Source: Oscillospiraceae bacterium (GTDB taxonomy: Bacteria > Bacillota > Clostridia > Oscillospirales > Oscillospiraceae). From it: a stretch of DNA of 59,127 bases. Below the pieces are notes generated by a model. That model searched no databases. It saw only the letters and a list, made by a program, of their open reading frames with translations, and was not told the origin of the DNA. The translations under genes were made by a program, and so were the position numbers. Below are positions 1 to 9,197 of the stretch, in pieces; position 1 is the first letter of the stretch, and each line of letters starts with the position of its first letter. Location of the stretch: the NCBI GenBank assembly GCA_022792945.1, contig JAAWBZ010000028.1, forward strand, positions 1 to 59,127, in the 5' to 3' direction.

Positions 1-546
1 ACCTTCATCTACGTCACCCACGACCAGACCGAGGCCATGACCCTGGGCGACCGGATCGTCATCATGAAGGATGGCTTCATCCAGCAGATCGGTACGCCGC
101 AGGAGGTCTTCAACCACCCGGCGAACCTGTTTGTGGCCGGCTTCATCGGTACGCCGCAGATGAACTTCTTCCACGACGCGAAGCTGGCCGTCAGCGGCGG
201 CAAGTACGCGGTGGAGATCCTGGGCAAGAGGTTCGGTCTGCCTGAGGACCTGTGCGCAAAGCTGAAGGCCAACGGCGCGCAGGAGGGGGCCGTGGTAGCG
301 GGCATCCGCCCGGTCCACGTGACCGCCGGAGACGACGGCATCGAGGCCAAGGTGGATGTGAGCGAGATGATGGGCAGCGAGGTCCATCTGCACATGAACG
401 CCAGCGGCACGGATGTCGTCGCGGTGATTCCCACCACGGTCATCGATCCCAGCCGCGTGAGTATGGGCAGCACCATCCGCTTCACCTTCGACACGTCGCT
501 GATCCAGATCTTCGACCACGAGTCCGGCGTGAGCCTGTTGAAATAA
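1..546 (+). CDS. sugar ABC transporter ATP-binding protein, C-terminal part (MalK/UgpC/MsmX type)
   Basis: The 5' end lies outside the window; 181 codons remain, in frame from base 1. The first residues give the end of the nucleotide-binding domain, with the H-loop in [10 protein letters not shown], followed by the segment [19 protein letters not shown] that closes MalK-family ATPase domains. Residues from about 50 to the end form the TOBE/OB-fold regulatory domain. Such subunits couple ATP hydrolysis to CUT1-type permeases on the cytoplasmic membrane face, and in Firmicutes one ATPase often serves several importers. No permease gene is visible here, so the substrate cannot be named. A strong hairpin follows the stop codon. 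The family call is secure; specificity is not. Confidence 0.93.
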   Translation, partial: TFIYVTHDQTEAMTLGDRIVIMKDGFIQQIGTPQEVFNHPANLFVAGFIGTPQMNFFHDAKLAVSGGKYAVEILGKRFGLPEDLCAKLKANGAQEGAVVAGIRPVHVTAGDDGIEAKVDVSEMMGSEVHLHMNASGTDVVAVIPTTVIDPSRVSMGSTIRFTFDTSLIQIFDHESGVSLLK

Positions 547-560
547 GCTGTATGACGCAA

Positions 561-590
561 CCCCCGCCGCGCAAGCGGCGGGGGATTTTT
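561..590 (+). terminator. intrinsic terminator after the ABC ATPase gene
   Basis: A perfect 10-bp GC stem (561-570 with 575-584), a GCAA tetraloop and a run of five T (586-590), 14 bases after the stop codon. Confidence 0.93.
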
Positions 591-730
591 CGTCCGTTCC
601 GAAGCGCGCCCCGTCATCCCGCGCTTTTTCCAGGCGGGGATCCTTTCAAGCGGGTTCAGAATCGGGAGATTTGGTGTGGATGCAATCCTGTATGCTGTTC
701 AGAATATGCAGCCGCTTCTTTGGCATGCTG

Positions 731-760
731 ACGGCGGCATCCGCAAGCGGATGCCGCCGT
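731..760 (-). terminator. perfect 13-bp hairpin downstream of the SLH protein gene
   Basis: Arms 731-743 and 748-760 are exactly complementary with a 4-base loop. It lies 6 bases past the stop of the minus-strand gene. No T-run follows on either strand, so it may mark or protect an mRNA 3' end rather than terminate on its own. Confidence 0.5.
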
Positions 761-765
761 ATCCT

Positions 766-3700
766 TCAGATATTCACTACATTTGCAGCGTATCTTGCCA
801 GCATGACCGCCACCTGGGCACGGGTGGCCTGCGCGGTGGGGGCGAGCGCGCCGTTGACAAAGCCGGTCAGAATGCCGTTTTCCACGGCCCAGTGGACGGC
901 GTCCCGGGCATAGGGGCTGATCTGGGCGGCGTCCGGGAAAGCGGACGTCTGCGCCTCCACAGCGGGCGCGCCGGCGTAGCGGTAGAGCATCACCGCCAGC
1001 TGCTCGCGGGTGACGGGCGCGGCGGGGGCGGTGCCGTCACTGACGCCGCGGTCCGCAGCCCAGCTGACGGCCGCAGAATACCATGTGGCGCCGCCCTGCA
1101 GCTCCGCGCCGTCCAGGCGGGCCAGGGCCGTGATCAGCATGGCGCGGGTCATGGCGGCGTTGGGTGAGAAGGCGGCATCGCCGGTGCCGGTGAGCAGCTC
1201 GCGGGAGGCCGCGAAGGCGATGGCGTCCTCAGCCCAGTGACTGCCAGTATCCGCAAACTGCTTTGTGCGGTCCGCCAGCTTCACGGTGGCTCCGTCGGGC
1301 AGGGCGGCGGTGAGGCCATGCTCGGTGACGATTGACGTTTTCATCAGCGTTTCCGTGCCGTCGGCATCCACCAGGATAGCGACGATGCCGGGGGCCGGGG
1401 CCTGGACCGGGATGGACACCGTGACGCGGCGGGTCGCGCCGGTGTGGACCGTGACCTGAGTCACGCCGTCGGCGGGCAGGGCCGGGACCGGCAGCACGCC
1501 GCCGCTCCGGGCGCTGGCCAGCCGGACATCGGCGGCGACGCGGCCCGCGGTGTCCCGGGTGACGGCGGCGGTGGTTCCGTCGGCGCGGCGGATATCCACG
1601 CGGCTGGAGCCGTCGGGCGAGGCAGTGGTGCGGACCGTGGAGCCGTCGGCGGCAGTCTCGGTGGTGATGACAGTGCCGTCGGACCGGGTCACGGTGGTGG
1701 TCTGGGAGCCGTCCGGGTGCTTGACCGTGCTGGACGTACTGCCCGAGGACCCGCCGGAGGAGGAACCGGTGGCCGGGATGGTCTCTGTGACAGCGAGGCC
1801 GCAGACCTCGCAGGTGCGGCGGCGGCTGCCGTTCTGGAACGCGGCTGCCGGCCGGTCCACGATCCAGTCCCCGAAGCTGTGGACGGCGTAGCCGTCCTTC
1901 TGGGCGGGCTCGGAGATGGGGCAGTCGGCCGCGGCGCAGTCGTGCCAATGATGCGCTTCGTCGTGCGTCCAGGCGTCGCTCCAGCTGTGGGCATGGAGGA
2001 TCTGGATGGTGTAGACGGCGGAGCAGCCTTCGTAGCGGATGGTCAGCGTCTGGCTGGCCGCGGGCCGCGCAGCGTCAAAGCCGGAAACCATGTCCGCGGA
2101 GACGGCCACGGTTTGCCGCGTGTCATCGGAATAGACGGCCTCAATGGTAAGGCCCGCGACGTCCAGGGCGTCGCCCACGGTGTATTGCGTCTTGTGACCG
2201 GTACTGCTGACGGAGATGGCGGTGACGGTGGGCGCGCCGCAGGCCGGGACGGTGATCGCGGCGGCGCGGCCTGCCTCGTGGGTCGCGGTGGCCCTGCAGC
2301 GCACGTAGTAGAGGCCGGCGGCAAGGCCCGTGGTCTCGCCTTCCGCGCAGTCCGCGGCGTCGGTAAAGGCGGCGTCGCCGGCGTACTCCATCGCCGCGGT
2401 GGTGCCGATGATTCTGCCGTCGTTGGCGTCCGCCGCGGTGGGCGCGGCGGCCTGGAGGGCGGCGGGCGCGGCGGGACCCTCGGCCTTGTCGATGCGCCAG
2501 GGGATTTGGGCGTCGCCAGAGCTGCCGTCAGCCCATTGGAAGCCCGCCTGCAAGACGGCGATGGCGGTATAGCTGCCCACATCAGTCCCGGTATGACCCG
2601 TCAGCGTGTACCCAACGCCCGCCTCCACGCCGGTCTGTTCCTCGCCGGTCCAGCGGAGGCCGGCTCTGGCGGCGGGAATGGGGATGGCGGTGGGCTGCGG
2701 ATCGCCCACGGTCAGGATCGCGGCGGCGAACAGGTCCTCGCCGGAGGCGGTGCTGCTGCCGGGGATGGTGACTTCGATGATGTAGCGGCCTTCCACGCGC
2801 ACATCATCCTCGAAGAAAACCGCAAGTATGTCCTCGTATGCGGTCATAATGCGCATCCTGGCGGTATGGAACTGATATACAGAAGAACCCTCCGCATCCA
2901 TCGTCAGCTCCGCCTGCTCCCCGTTTACATACATGGACAGGGGCACATTTTCAAAGATTTGCACGGCGTCATTTTGCACAAACTCTGTCACTCTGGGGAT
3001 CTCGATCGCCGGCCAATCGTCGCTGGCTTCCAGCGGCGCGCGCACGTCCTCAAGCTGGAAGCGCTCGACCAAAAGCGGGGCCGCTTTATTGGGATCGGCC
3101 TGGGCGGTCCAGACACCGCTTTCCTGCCGGACCAGCTCCATGTCGGGATTGGCGCGGTCTGGCGCCAGCGTAAACGCGCCGTCGGCAGACTGCGGCGCTT
3201 CAATATAGCCGTGATCTTTCACCACCGGGCTGCCGGAATAGCCGCCGCCGATGGAGCCGACGCCAACCAGCGTGGTCCCGGTCACGCGGCCGGAGATGAT
3301 CAGCGGGTCGGCATCGCCCAGGATCAGGGAGCCGCCGCCGGTGAAGCTGCCGACGGTGAGACTCCGCCCCAATTCCGTGAGGTCCAGCGCCGCACCCTTC
3401 ACTACGGATACGTCCGCGTCCTCGCGCAGGCTGCTCTCCGCCGCCAGGGCCAGCTGGCCGCTTTGGACCGCCAGGCTGGAAACGCCGGTCAGCGGCAGGA
3501 TGTGCTGGTAATGATTGCTGTTTCGATAGGTCACGGCGGTCTGTCCCGCGCCGCGCACGCCCAGGGCGGTGCTGCCCAGCAATTGGACGCTCACGCCGCC
3601 GGAGACCGTGTATTTTTCCAGGTCCGGCTGCGTGATCTTGCCGCCGCTTGCGCCGTAGGGGATGCGCTGCTGCGCGCCGCAGGCGTAGATTTGGCCCAGC

Positions 3701-4338
3701 GCGCCGCGCCCGGCGGCGGACTCGACGGCGATAACGGCCTCGCCGTCAAATTCGTTGGCCGGCGCGTCCGAGGCCGTCGTGTTTTCTGCTTCCGTCATGC
3801 CGCCCATGCTGAGATTGCCCGCGTAAATGCCGCCGGCACCGTAGGTATCCTTATTTTGCAGGCTGGTATTCCCGCGGATCACGATCTCTCCGCGCGCGCC
3901 GGGGGCGGGAACCGTGAATTCTTCATACTCGCGGCCGATCAGGGTGCCGCAGAAGAGGTTGAAGGAGTGGTTGCCGGCGGTCACGTTGTCCAGTGTCAGC
4001 TTGTGACCGTTGGCCGCGACGGCGTTGCGCACATTGGAGGCAAAGTCCAGCGACACGTTGCGGAAGGTCACGTCCGCGCCCAGCACGACTCCGCCGACCC
4101 ACAGCGTCAGCGTGCCGCCCTCAATGATCACGGCCTTGTCAATGACCAACGGCGCGTCGTCGCCCTGGCTGCCCGCGAACACAGTGCCGGACAGCGGGAT
4201 GGTATCTCCATCCTCCGCGGCGGCCAGCAGCGTCCGGAAGTCGGTTCCGGCCGATGCCGCGCGGTACACAGGCGGCAGGGCGGTCAACACCATGCAGAGG
4301 GCCAAAATGGCCGCGATCCGTCTGAAAAGCTTGCTCAT
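766..4338 (-). CDS. large secreted S-layer-homology (SLH) surface protein with Ig-like domain
   Basis: This 1190-residue protein is predicted to be exported and held on the cell wall. The N-terminus is a signal peptide (basic start, hydrophobic ILALCMVLTALPP, Ala-rich cleavage region near residue 30). Residues about 40-420 are rich in G/T/V/N with a repetitive turn pattern suggesting a beta-helix. A bacterial Ig-like (Big_3-type) segment lies around 740-815, and a His/Cys-rich CEVCG segment near 870-890. A Ser/Gly/Thr linker follows, then SLH repeats in the last about 170 residues (for example WAEDAIAFAASRELLTG). SLH domains bind pyruvylated secondary cell-wall polymers. The start has AAAAGGAG upstream (4348-4355). 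The ligand or substrate of the N-terminal half is unknown. Confidence 0.88.
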   Translation of the reverse strand: MSKLFRRIAAILALCMVLTALPPVYRAASAGTDFRTLLAAAEDGDTIPLSGTVFAGSQGDDAPLVIDKAVIIEGGTLTLWVGGVVLGADVTFRNVSLDFASNVRNAVAANGHKLTLDNVTAGNHSFNLFCGTLIGREYEEFTVPAPGARGEIVIRGNTSLQNKDTYGAGGIYAGNLSMGGMTEAENTTASDAPANEFDGEAVIAVESAAGRGALGQIYACGAQQRIPYGASGGKITQPDLEKYTVSGGVSVQLLGSTALGVRGAGQTAVTYRNSNHYQHILPLTGVSSLAVQSGQLALAAESSLREDADVSVVKGAALDLTELGRSLTVGSFTGGGSLILGDADPLIISGRVTGTTLVGVGSIGGGYSGSPVVKDHGYIEAPQSADGAFTLAPDRANPDMELVRQESGVWTAQADPNKAAPLLVERFQLEDVRAPLEASDDWPAIEIPRVTEFVQNDAVQIFENVPLSMYVNGEQAELTMDAEGSSVYQFHTARMRIMTAYEDILAVFFEDDVRVEGRYIIEVTIPGSSTASGEDLFAAAILTVGDPQPTAIPIPAARAGLRWTGEEQTGVEAGVGYTLTGHTGTDVGSYTAIAVLQAGFQWADGSSGDAQIPWRIDKAEGPAAPAALQAAAPTAADANDGRIIGTTAAMEYAGDAAFTDAADCAEGETTGLAAGLYYVRCRATATHEAGRAAAITVPACGAPTVTAISVSSTGHKTQYTVGDALDVAGLTIEAVYSDDTRQTVAVSADMVSGFDAARPAASQTLTIRYEGCSAVYTIQILHAHSWSDAWTHDEAHHWHDCAAADCPISEPAQKDGYAVHSFGDWIVDRPAAAFQNGSRRRTCEVCGLAVTETIPATGSSSGGSSGSTSSTVKHPDGSQTTTVTRSDGTVITTETAADGSTVRTTASPDGSSRVDIRRADGTTAAVTRDTAGRVAADVRLASARSGGVLPVPALPADGVTQVTVHTGATRRVTVSIPVQAPAPGIVAILVDADGTETLMKTSIVTEHGLTAALPDGATVKLADRTKQFADTGSHWAEDAIAFAASRELLTGTGDAAFSPNAAMTRAMLITALARLDGAELQGGATWYSAAVSWAADRGVSDGTAPAAPVTREQLAVMLYRYAGAPAVEAQTSAFPDAAQISPYARDAVHWAVENGILTGFVNGALAPTAQATRAQVAVMLARYAANVVNI

Positions 4339-4380
4339 GAATAAATTCTCCTTTTTGTGTGGTTACCCCAGTATACCAGA

Positions 4381-4410
4381 AAAACCCCGGGTTGGCAAGC
4401 CGGGGTTTTT
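4381..4410 (-). terminator. intrinsic terminator between sialidase-like and SLH genes
   Basis: AAAACCCCGG at 4381-4390 pairs with CCGGGGTTTT at 4400-4409 and is flanked by A and T tracts, so it can work in both directions. It lies 8 bases beyond the stop of the sialidase-like gene, separating it from the SLH gene. Confidence 0.88.
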
Positions 4411-4418
4411 CTGTGAAT

Positions 4419-5522
4419 TTAATCCTCTATAAAGATGCGGCAGGCGGAGATACAGCTGGTAACGCCGTTGGTGTGCCAGAAGGTGGCCAGGGCGCAGCGG
4501 TCGTGGATGCGCGTGAGGGAGGAATAGCCGAACTGGAACTGCTCAAACGCGGCAAAGGGGTTGGCGCTGTCCGGCCGGCTCTCGCAGCGGAACAGCGGCG
4601 CCGCGCGGGCCTCATCCCAGGTCAGGCCGCCGTCCTGGCTCAGGGCGGCCTTGATGCCCGGGGTGTCGGAGAAGCGGTCCTGGTAGATGCAGAGGTATGT
4701 GTCTCCCTCCACCCAGAAGGGCGAGGTGATCTGCTGGCGCAGGCTGGTGGCCTCCAGCGGCGAGAAGGTTCTGCCGCCGTCGGTGCTGGTGGTGCGGTGG
4801 ACCGGCAGGTCCCGGGTATTTTCCATATCAAAGGCCCAGAAGAAAACGGTCAGCTTCCCCGCCCCGTCCACGGTGCACCGGGCGTCGCCGGCCAGGATGC
4901 CGGGGGCGTGGGGGAACAGCGCGGCCCTCTCGAAGTTCTCGCCGCCGCTCTCGGAGTAGAGGAAGCGGCCCTGGAGCGGCTCGATGTAGGGCCTTTGGTA
5001 ATGGTTGTGCATCTCCATGGGGAAGCCCACGGTGCCCTGGGGGAGCTTTTGGATCTTATAAGGAATGATGACATCCGGCAGGCTGTAGGTCAGGTCCTGC
5101 GGCGCGTTCCAGGTTTCGCCGTTGTCGTGGGAGTGGACAATCCGGCAGCGGCAGGGCTGGATACCGTCGTACTGGGCGTCGAACAGCGGCAGGTCCGGGT
5201 CGCAGTCGATCAGCGGGTAGACCGCCACCAGGTGGCCCGGCTCCAGCTCGGTCACGTGGCACATATAGATGCCCTTCTCCGGGTACGCGGCCATGTCGCG
5301 GCAGGCCGGGGACACGGCAGGGGTGATCTCCCCGGTCTCGGCCCGGTAGCGCACGGAGACGGCGCCGCCCTTGGCGTCCTGGAGGCCGCGGATCTTCCGG
5401 GCGGTGATGAAGAAGCTGCCGTCGGACAGCCGCTCGCAGGAGGGGAAGTTGTACCAGCTGGAGTCCGGCGTGCCCGCGGCGTCGCCGATGACGCAGCGGT
5501 AGGGTTCGACGCGAATATTCAT
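4419..5522 (-). CDS. sialidase-like BNR/Asp-box protein, predicted intracellular
   Basis: The 367-residue product carries several Asp-box (S-x-D-x-G-x-x-W/F) turns: SHDNGETW, STDGGRTF and SQDGGLTW. These are the hallmark of the six-bladed propeller of BNR/exo-alpha-sialidase proteins (BNR_2 type). The N-terminal WYNFPSCERLSDGSFF resembles the blade holding the first catalytic arginine, but the canonical FRIP motif is not present, so glycosidase activity is uncertain. There is no signal peptide, so it would act on imported glycans or oligosaccharides. The start codon is preceded by AAAAAAGGAGAC. It has its own promoter and terminator, so it appears monocistronic. Confidence 0.82.
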   Translation of the reverse strand: MNIRVEPYRCVIGDAAGTPDSSWYNFPSCERLSDGSFFITARKIRGLQDAKGGAVSVRYRAETGEITPAVSPACRDMAAYPEKGIYMCHVTELEPGHLVAVYPLIDCDPDLPLFDAQYDGIQPCRCRIVHSHDNGETWNAPQDLTYSLPDVIIPYKIQKLPQGTVGFPMEMHNHYQRPYIEPLQGRFLYSESGGENFERAALFPHAPGILAGDARCTVDGAGKLTVFFWAFDMENTRDLPVHRTTSTDGGRTFSPLEATSLRQQITSPFWVEGDTYLCIYQDRFSDTPGIKAALSQDGGLTWDEARAAPLFRCESRPDSANPFAAFEQFQFGYSSLTRIHDRCALATFWHTNGVTSCISACRIFIED

Positions 5523-5554
5523 AGGTGTGAGTCTCCTTTTTTATCGTTCTATCC

Positions 5555-5583
5555 ATTAAACCACATTTCGACGGAAATAGCAA
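5555..5583 (-). promoter_or_regulatory. sigma-A promoter for the sialidase-like gene
   Basis: On the minus strand, TTGCTA (5578-5583), a 17-base spacer and TTTAAT (5555-5560), about 30 bases upstream of the start. Confidence 0.65.
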
Positions 5584-5668
5584 CCGCTTTCCGCAAACCC
5601 CCCGTAGAAAAAAGCCGCCGTTTTTTGTGGAAATTCACAGCCTGCAGCGGGCGCGGCGGAAATCCCTC

Positions 5669-5697
5669 TTGCACGGCGCAGCGTTTTATGCTATCCT
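5669..5697 (+). promoter_or_regulatory. sigma-A promoter for the SLH-transglutaminase gene
   Basis: TTGCAC (5669-5674), 17-base spacer, TATCCT (5692-5697), 28 bases before the chosen ATG. It supports the start at 5726 rather than the longer open frame from 5627. Confidence 0.65.
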
Positions 5698-5725
5698 AAC
5701 CCTTGTAAAAAGGAGGCATTTTGTC

Positions 5726-7162
5726 ATGAAACGTGGTATTTTGGCGCTTTTGCTCACCGGCATGCTCACCATCTGCGCCCTGGCGGGGACGGCCTGGGCC
5801 TCGGACGCCGCGGAGCCGCCGCCGATGGACCATTCTGCCTACATCCGCGGCAGGAGTGAGGGCGTGTTCGCGCCCAATGCGCCCCTGACCCGGGCCGAGG
5901 CCGCGTCCATGCTGGATGCCCTGCTGCACACGGCGGGCGGGGAGGCGGACACGGACGCCGGCTTTCTCGATGTTCCGGCGGACGCCTGGTTTGCCGTCCC
6001 CGTCGCCCGGCTGACCGCCGGAGGTATCCTGGGCGGCTACCCAGACGGCTCCTTCCGGCCGCAGAAGCCCATCTCCCGGGCGGAGTTCGTCTCGGTGCTG
6101 GTCCGGTGCTTTCTGGCGGCGGGCGGGACCGCGGATTTCGCCGATGTGCCCGCCGGCCACTGGGCGGAGGAAGCCGTGGCCGCCGCGTCCGCCCGGGGCT
6201 GGGTCCGGGGCTATGACGGCGGGACCTTCCGCCCGGACCGCTCCATCACCCGCGCCGAGGCCGTCACGGCGCTCAATGCCGCCCTGGGCCGCACGCCGGC
6301 GGCGGAGAACCTGCGGGAGTACGGCATCCGCCCCTTTGCGGACGTGCGCCCGGAGGACTGGTTCTACGCCGCCGTGACCGAGGCCTCCACGGTCCACGAG
6401 TGGGATGATCCGGCGGACGGCGGCGGGGAGCTCTGGCTGGGCTTCGCCTACCCGGACAGCGGCCTCGCCCCCGGTCTCCGGCAGGTGGGCGGCAGTCTCT
6501 ACCAGGTGGACGAGCACGGCCAGATCCTGTCCCTGCCCGCCGGGTTCCAGATCCTGGAGGGCAAGACCTACTGCGTCGCCGCCGACGGCGGCATCCCCTT
6601 CCCCGGCGAAGGGCCGTTCCAGCTGGATGGACAGCTTTACTGCCGCCATGCCGACGGCTCACTGCTGCTGGATGAGGATTACGGCGTCCTCCACTTCGAC
6701 GGGAGCGGCCGCTATACCTGCGGCGACGCTGCCATGGACGCCCAGGTCCAGGCGCTGCTGGTCGGCTGCACCGACGCCTCCATGACCCGGCCGCAGCAGC
6801 TGCGGGCGGCGTATGACTGCCTGCGGGACAACTGCCGCTACCTCAGCCGCGCCCACCACCCCCGCGGCTCCACCAGCTGGCTGATGGAGAGCGCCAATTT
6901 CTGGTTCGCCCACCACCGGGGCAACTGCTACTGCTTCGCCGCGGTGTTCCACTACCTGGCGCAGCAGCTGGGCTATCAGGCCGTCCCTGTCTCCGGCGGC
7001 GTCGGCCCCCGGGACGCCGACCACGCCTGGGTCATGATCGACGGGCGCATCTACGACCCGGAGTATGAGAGCCAGCAGTGGACCGTCAACCAGCGGCGCT
7101 GTGATCTCTTCGGCGTGCTGCCGGAGAACGCGCCCTTCACGTACCATTTCCCGGCGGAATAG
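5726..7162 (+). CDS. secreted SLH protein with C-terminal transglutaminase-like cysteine peptidase domain
   Basis: The ATG at 5726 follows AAAAAGGAGG and gives 478 residues. A signal peptide (hydrophobic run to ALAGTAWA, about residue 25) is followed by three to four SLH repeats (about 35-230) with typical GGYPDGSFRP and GYDGGTFRP turns. A short beta-rich spacer follows, then a transglutaminase-like domain (about 355-470). The Cys-His-Asp triad is visible as GNCYCFAAVF, DADHAWVMIDG and IYDPEYES. The architecture predicts a wall-anchored peptidase or cross-linking enzyme acting outside the cell. The lipoprotein gene starts 12 bases later and probably shares the transcript. The natural substrate cannot be deduced. 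Confidence 0.88.
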   Translation: MKRGILALLLTGMLTICALAGTAWASDAAEPPPMDHSAYIRGRSEGVFAPNAPLTRAEAASMLDALLHTAGGEADTDAGFLDVPADAWFAVPVARLTAGGILGGYPDGSFRPQKPISRAEFVSVLVRCFLAAGGTADFADVPAGHWAEEAVAAASARGWVRGYDGGTFRPDRSITRAEAVTALNAALGRTPAAENLREYGIRPFADVRPEDWFYAAVTEASTVHEWDDPADGGGELWLGFAYPDSGLAPGLRQVGGSLYQVDEHGQILSLPAGFQILEGKTYCVAADGGIPFPGEGPFQLDGQLYCRHADGSLLLDEDYGVLHFDGSGRYTCGDAAMDAQVQALLVGCTDASMTRPQQLRAAYDCLRDNCRYLSRAHHPRGSTSWLMESANFWFAHHRGNCYCFAAVFHYLAQQLGYQAVPVSGGVGPRDADHAWVMIDGRIYDPEYESQQWTVNQRRCDLFGVLPENAPFTYHFPAE

Positions 7163-7174
7163 GAGGCGGAAACG

Positions 7175-7774
7175 ATGAAAAAATGGTCCCTTACACTGCT
7201 GGCGCTGCTGCTGGCGGCCTCCCTCGCGGCCTGTGCCGCTGCGCCGGAGGCCCCCGAAGCGTCGGAAGCCCCGGCGGCTCCCGAGGTCCCGGCGGAACCG
7301 GTTCCCGAAGAGCCGCCCGCGGCTCCCGAGGAAACGGAAGTCCCGGAAAAAGCGGAACAACCCGCCGAAGCTCCCAAGCCCGCCGCCCCAGAGGCTCCCG
7401 CCGCCCCGGAACCCCCGGCGGAGCCGGAGCCGGAGGCGCTCCAGCCTGCGGAAGCGCCCGCGCCGGCGGCGGATACGCCTGCCCCCGCACCGGAGACGCC
7501 CGCTCCCACAGAGACGCCGCCCGCTTCTGCGGAAGCGGCCGTGCCCGTCCCTGAGCCGACCCCTGCGGCGGCGGCTCCCACCGCCGCAGACGCCGCCGCC
7601 TATATCGGCCGCAGCGCCGCGGAGCTCCAGGCGGCCATCGGCGCGCCCGGCAGTACCGCCTACGCCACCAGCTGCCTGGGCGACGGCGATGACGGGGAGT
7701 GGTACTACGACGGCTTCACCGTCTACACCTATCTCGCCCCCGACGGCACGGAGACTGTACAGGATGTCTTTTAA
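7175..7774 (+). CDS. Pro/Ala/Glu-rich lipoprotein
   Basis: A 199-residue protein with a lipoprotein signal (hydrophobic LLALLLAASLAAC, lipobox LAAC, Cys near 20). Residues about 22-140 are a low-complexity Ala/Pro/Glu linker, likely extended through the wall. The last about 60 residues form a small globular domain beginning AAYIGRSAAELQAAIG and ending in a Tyr/Gly-rich beta segment, reminiscent of SmpA/BamE-like folds; that resemblance is weak. AGGAGG precedes the ATG. It lies 12 bases after the SLH-transglutaminase gene, so the two are probably co-transcribed and may cooperate at the surface. No function is recognised. Confidence 0.75.
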   Translation: MKKWSLTLLALLLAASLAACAAAPEAPEASEAPAAPEVPAEPVPEEPPAAPEETEVPEKAEQPAEAPKPAAPEAPAAPEPPAEPEPEALQPAEAPAPAADTPAPAPETPAPTETPPASAEAAVPVPEPTPAAAAPTAADAAAYIGRSAAELQAAIGAPGSTAYATSCLGDGDDGEWYYDGFTVYTYLAPDGTETVQDVF

Positions 7775-7782
7775 CAAAAAAA

Positions 7783-7815
7783 CAAGACAAGCCGGTTGGC
7801 TTGTCTTGCTTTTTT
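7783..7815. terminator. bidirectional intrinsic terminator
   Basis: An 11-bp perfect stem (7783-7793 with 7798-7808) with a GGTT loop, an A-run before and six T after. It lies between the convergent lipoprotein and phosphofructokinase genes and can serve both. Confidence 0.92.
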
Positions 7816-7824
7816 CAGGCGTTT

Positions 7825-9063
7825 TTACTTCGCAAAAACCTTTTTCAGGTTGCAGAACCGGGGCAGGCCGTCCTCCTTGACCATGCTGGTCTCGCCCTGA
7901 ATCAAGGGGAGGCAGTAGGCGATGAAGTCGTCGGTGACATAGTTGCCCTCGGCGTTGATCCACTCCTTGGGGAACTTCTTCTCGAAGTTCGCCACCTTGT
8001 CCAGATCGAAGAGCTTGGTCCTGCACACGTACCCGTTGGTCCGGTCGCACTCGAAGCCCACCATCTTGCCCGTCTCGCCGGAGACGGCCGCCTCCACGGC
8101 GGTCCTGCCGGAGCTGAAGGACTCCTGAATGTCGTTGCCCGAGGCGCAGTGGGCCGCGCAGCGCTGGAGGAGGCTCAGCTCAATGCCCCGGACCTTCGCG
8201 CCGGTCTTTTCCTTCACCACGCCCGCCAGCGTCGCCGCCAGGCCGCCCAGCTGTGCATGGCCAAAGCCGTCGGTGCCGGAGGTCTTGGCCTCGGCGACGA
8301 AGCTGCCGTCGGCGTAGTGGATGCCCTCGGACACCGCCACGATGCAGTTCTTCTTCTCGTTGTACCGCGCGGAGACGTCGGCGACGAACTTGTCCATATC
8401 GAAGTCAGTCTCGGGCAGGTAGATGAAGTCGGGGCCGTCGCCCCTGAGCCCCGCCAGGGCCGCGGCGGCGGTGAGCCAGCCGGCGTGGCGGCCCATGCAC
8501 TCGATGATGGTGATCATGCCGGTGTCATAGACGTGGGCGTCGCGGCTGACCTCCATGATGGAGGTGGCGATGTATTTGGCCGCGGAGGAGAAGCCGGGGC
8601 AGTGGTCGGTGCCAAAGAGGTCGTTGTCGATGGTCTTGGGCACGCCCATGACGCGGCACTCGTAGCCGGCCTTCGCCATGTAGCGCGAGACCTTGGCGCA
8701 GGTGTCCATGGAATCGTTGCCGCCGTTGTAGAAGAAGTAGCGGACGTCGTATTTTTTGAAGATCTCCAGGATGCGCTTGTAGTCGGTCTCGTCCTCGTCG
8801 GGGTCGGCGATCTTGTAGCGGCAGGAGCCAAGCGCGGAGGACGGGGTGTAGAGCAGGCGCTCGAGCTCCCTGGGGTCCTCCTCGTCCATAATCAGGAGCT
8901 GGTCGTTCAGCACGCCCTTGATGCCGTGGTGGGCGCCGTAGACCTTGGTGATGTTCTCGTTCTCCAGCGCGGTCTTGATGACGCCGTAGGCACTGGCGTT
9001 GATGACGGCGGACGGGCCGCCGGACTGGCCGATGATGCAGGCGCCTTTGAGTGCAGTAGACAT
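7825..9063 (-). CDS. pfp: diphosphate-dependent 6-phosphofructokinase
   Basis: The product (412 residues from the ATG at 9063, preceded by TTGGAGGTAA) catalyses fructose 6-phosphate phosphorylation to the 1,6-bisphosphate in the cytoplasm. PPi rather than ATP use is read from two diagnostic positions: GGND (114-117) in place of the ATP-type GGDG, and PKTIDND (142-148), where the Lys replaces the Gly of ATP enzymes. The substrate loop MGRHAGW (190-196) is intact. The PPi reaction is reversible, saving ATP in glycolysis and allowing use in gluconeogenesis. The gene diverges from the aldolase gene for the next step. The open frame extends to 9117, but spacing to the ribosome site favours 9063. 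Confidence 0.93.
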   Translation of the reverse strand: MSTALKGACIIGQSGGPSAVINASAYGVIKTALENENITKVYGAHHGIKGVLNDQLLIMDEEDPRELERLLYTPSSALGSCRYKIADPDEDETDYKRILEIFKKYDVRYFFYNGGNDSMDTCAKVSRYMAKAGYECRVMGVPKTIDNDLFGTDHCPGFSSAAKYIATSIMEVSRDAHVYDTGMITIIECMGRHAGWLTAAAALAGLRGDGPDFIYLPETDFDMDKFVADVSARYNEKKNCIVAVSEGIHYADGSFVAEAKTSGTDGFGHAQLGGLAATLAGVVKEKTGAKVRGIELSLLQRCAAHCASGNDIQESFSSGRTAVEAAVSGETGKMVGFECDRTNGYVCRTKLFDLDKVANFEKKFPKEWINAEGNYVTDDFIAYCLPLIQGETSMVKEDGLPRFCNLKKVFAK

Positions 9064-9131
9064 AATATTGTTACCTCCAAATGCGGTCCGCGGCTCTGCT
9101 CCGCGGCAATTCCGCAATCTTTTACAGATAT

Positions 9132-9160
9132 ACTATACCATATCGGCGGATAATTGTAAA
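9132..9160 (-). promoter_or_regulatory. sigma-A promoter for the phosphofructokinase gene
   Basis: Minus strand: TTTACA (9155-9160), 17-base spacer, TATAGT (9132-9137). Confidence 0.65.
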
Positions 9161-9168
9161 TTCGTCTA

Positions 9169-9197
9169 TTGAATTTTTCCGACATTTTTGTTAAAAT
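9169..9197 (+). promoter_or_regulatory. sigma-A promoter for the aldolase gene
   Basis: TTGAAT (9169-9174), 17-base spacer, TAAAAT (9192-9197), about 38 bases before the ATG. It is nearly back to back with the phosphofructokinase promoter. Confidence 0.65.

Noticed and set aside
1444-4344. 966-codon open frame on the plus strand opposite the SLH gene
   Set aside because: Arg/Gly/Ala-rich, no ribosome site, and fully antisense to a protein with signal peptide and SLH domains; GC-rich DNA gives long stop-free antisense frames.
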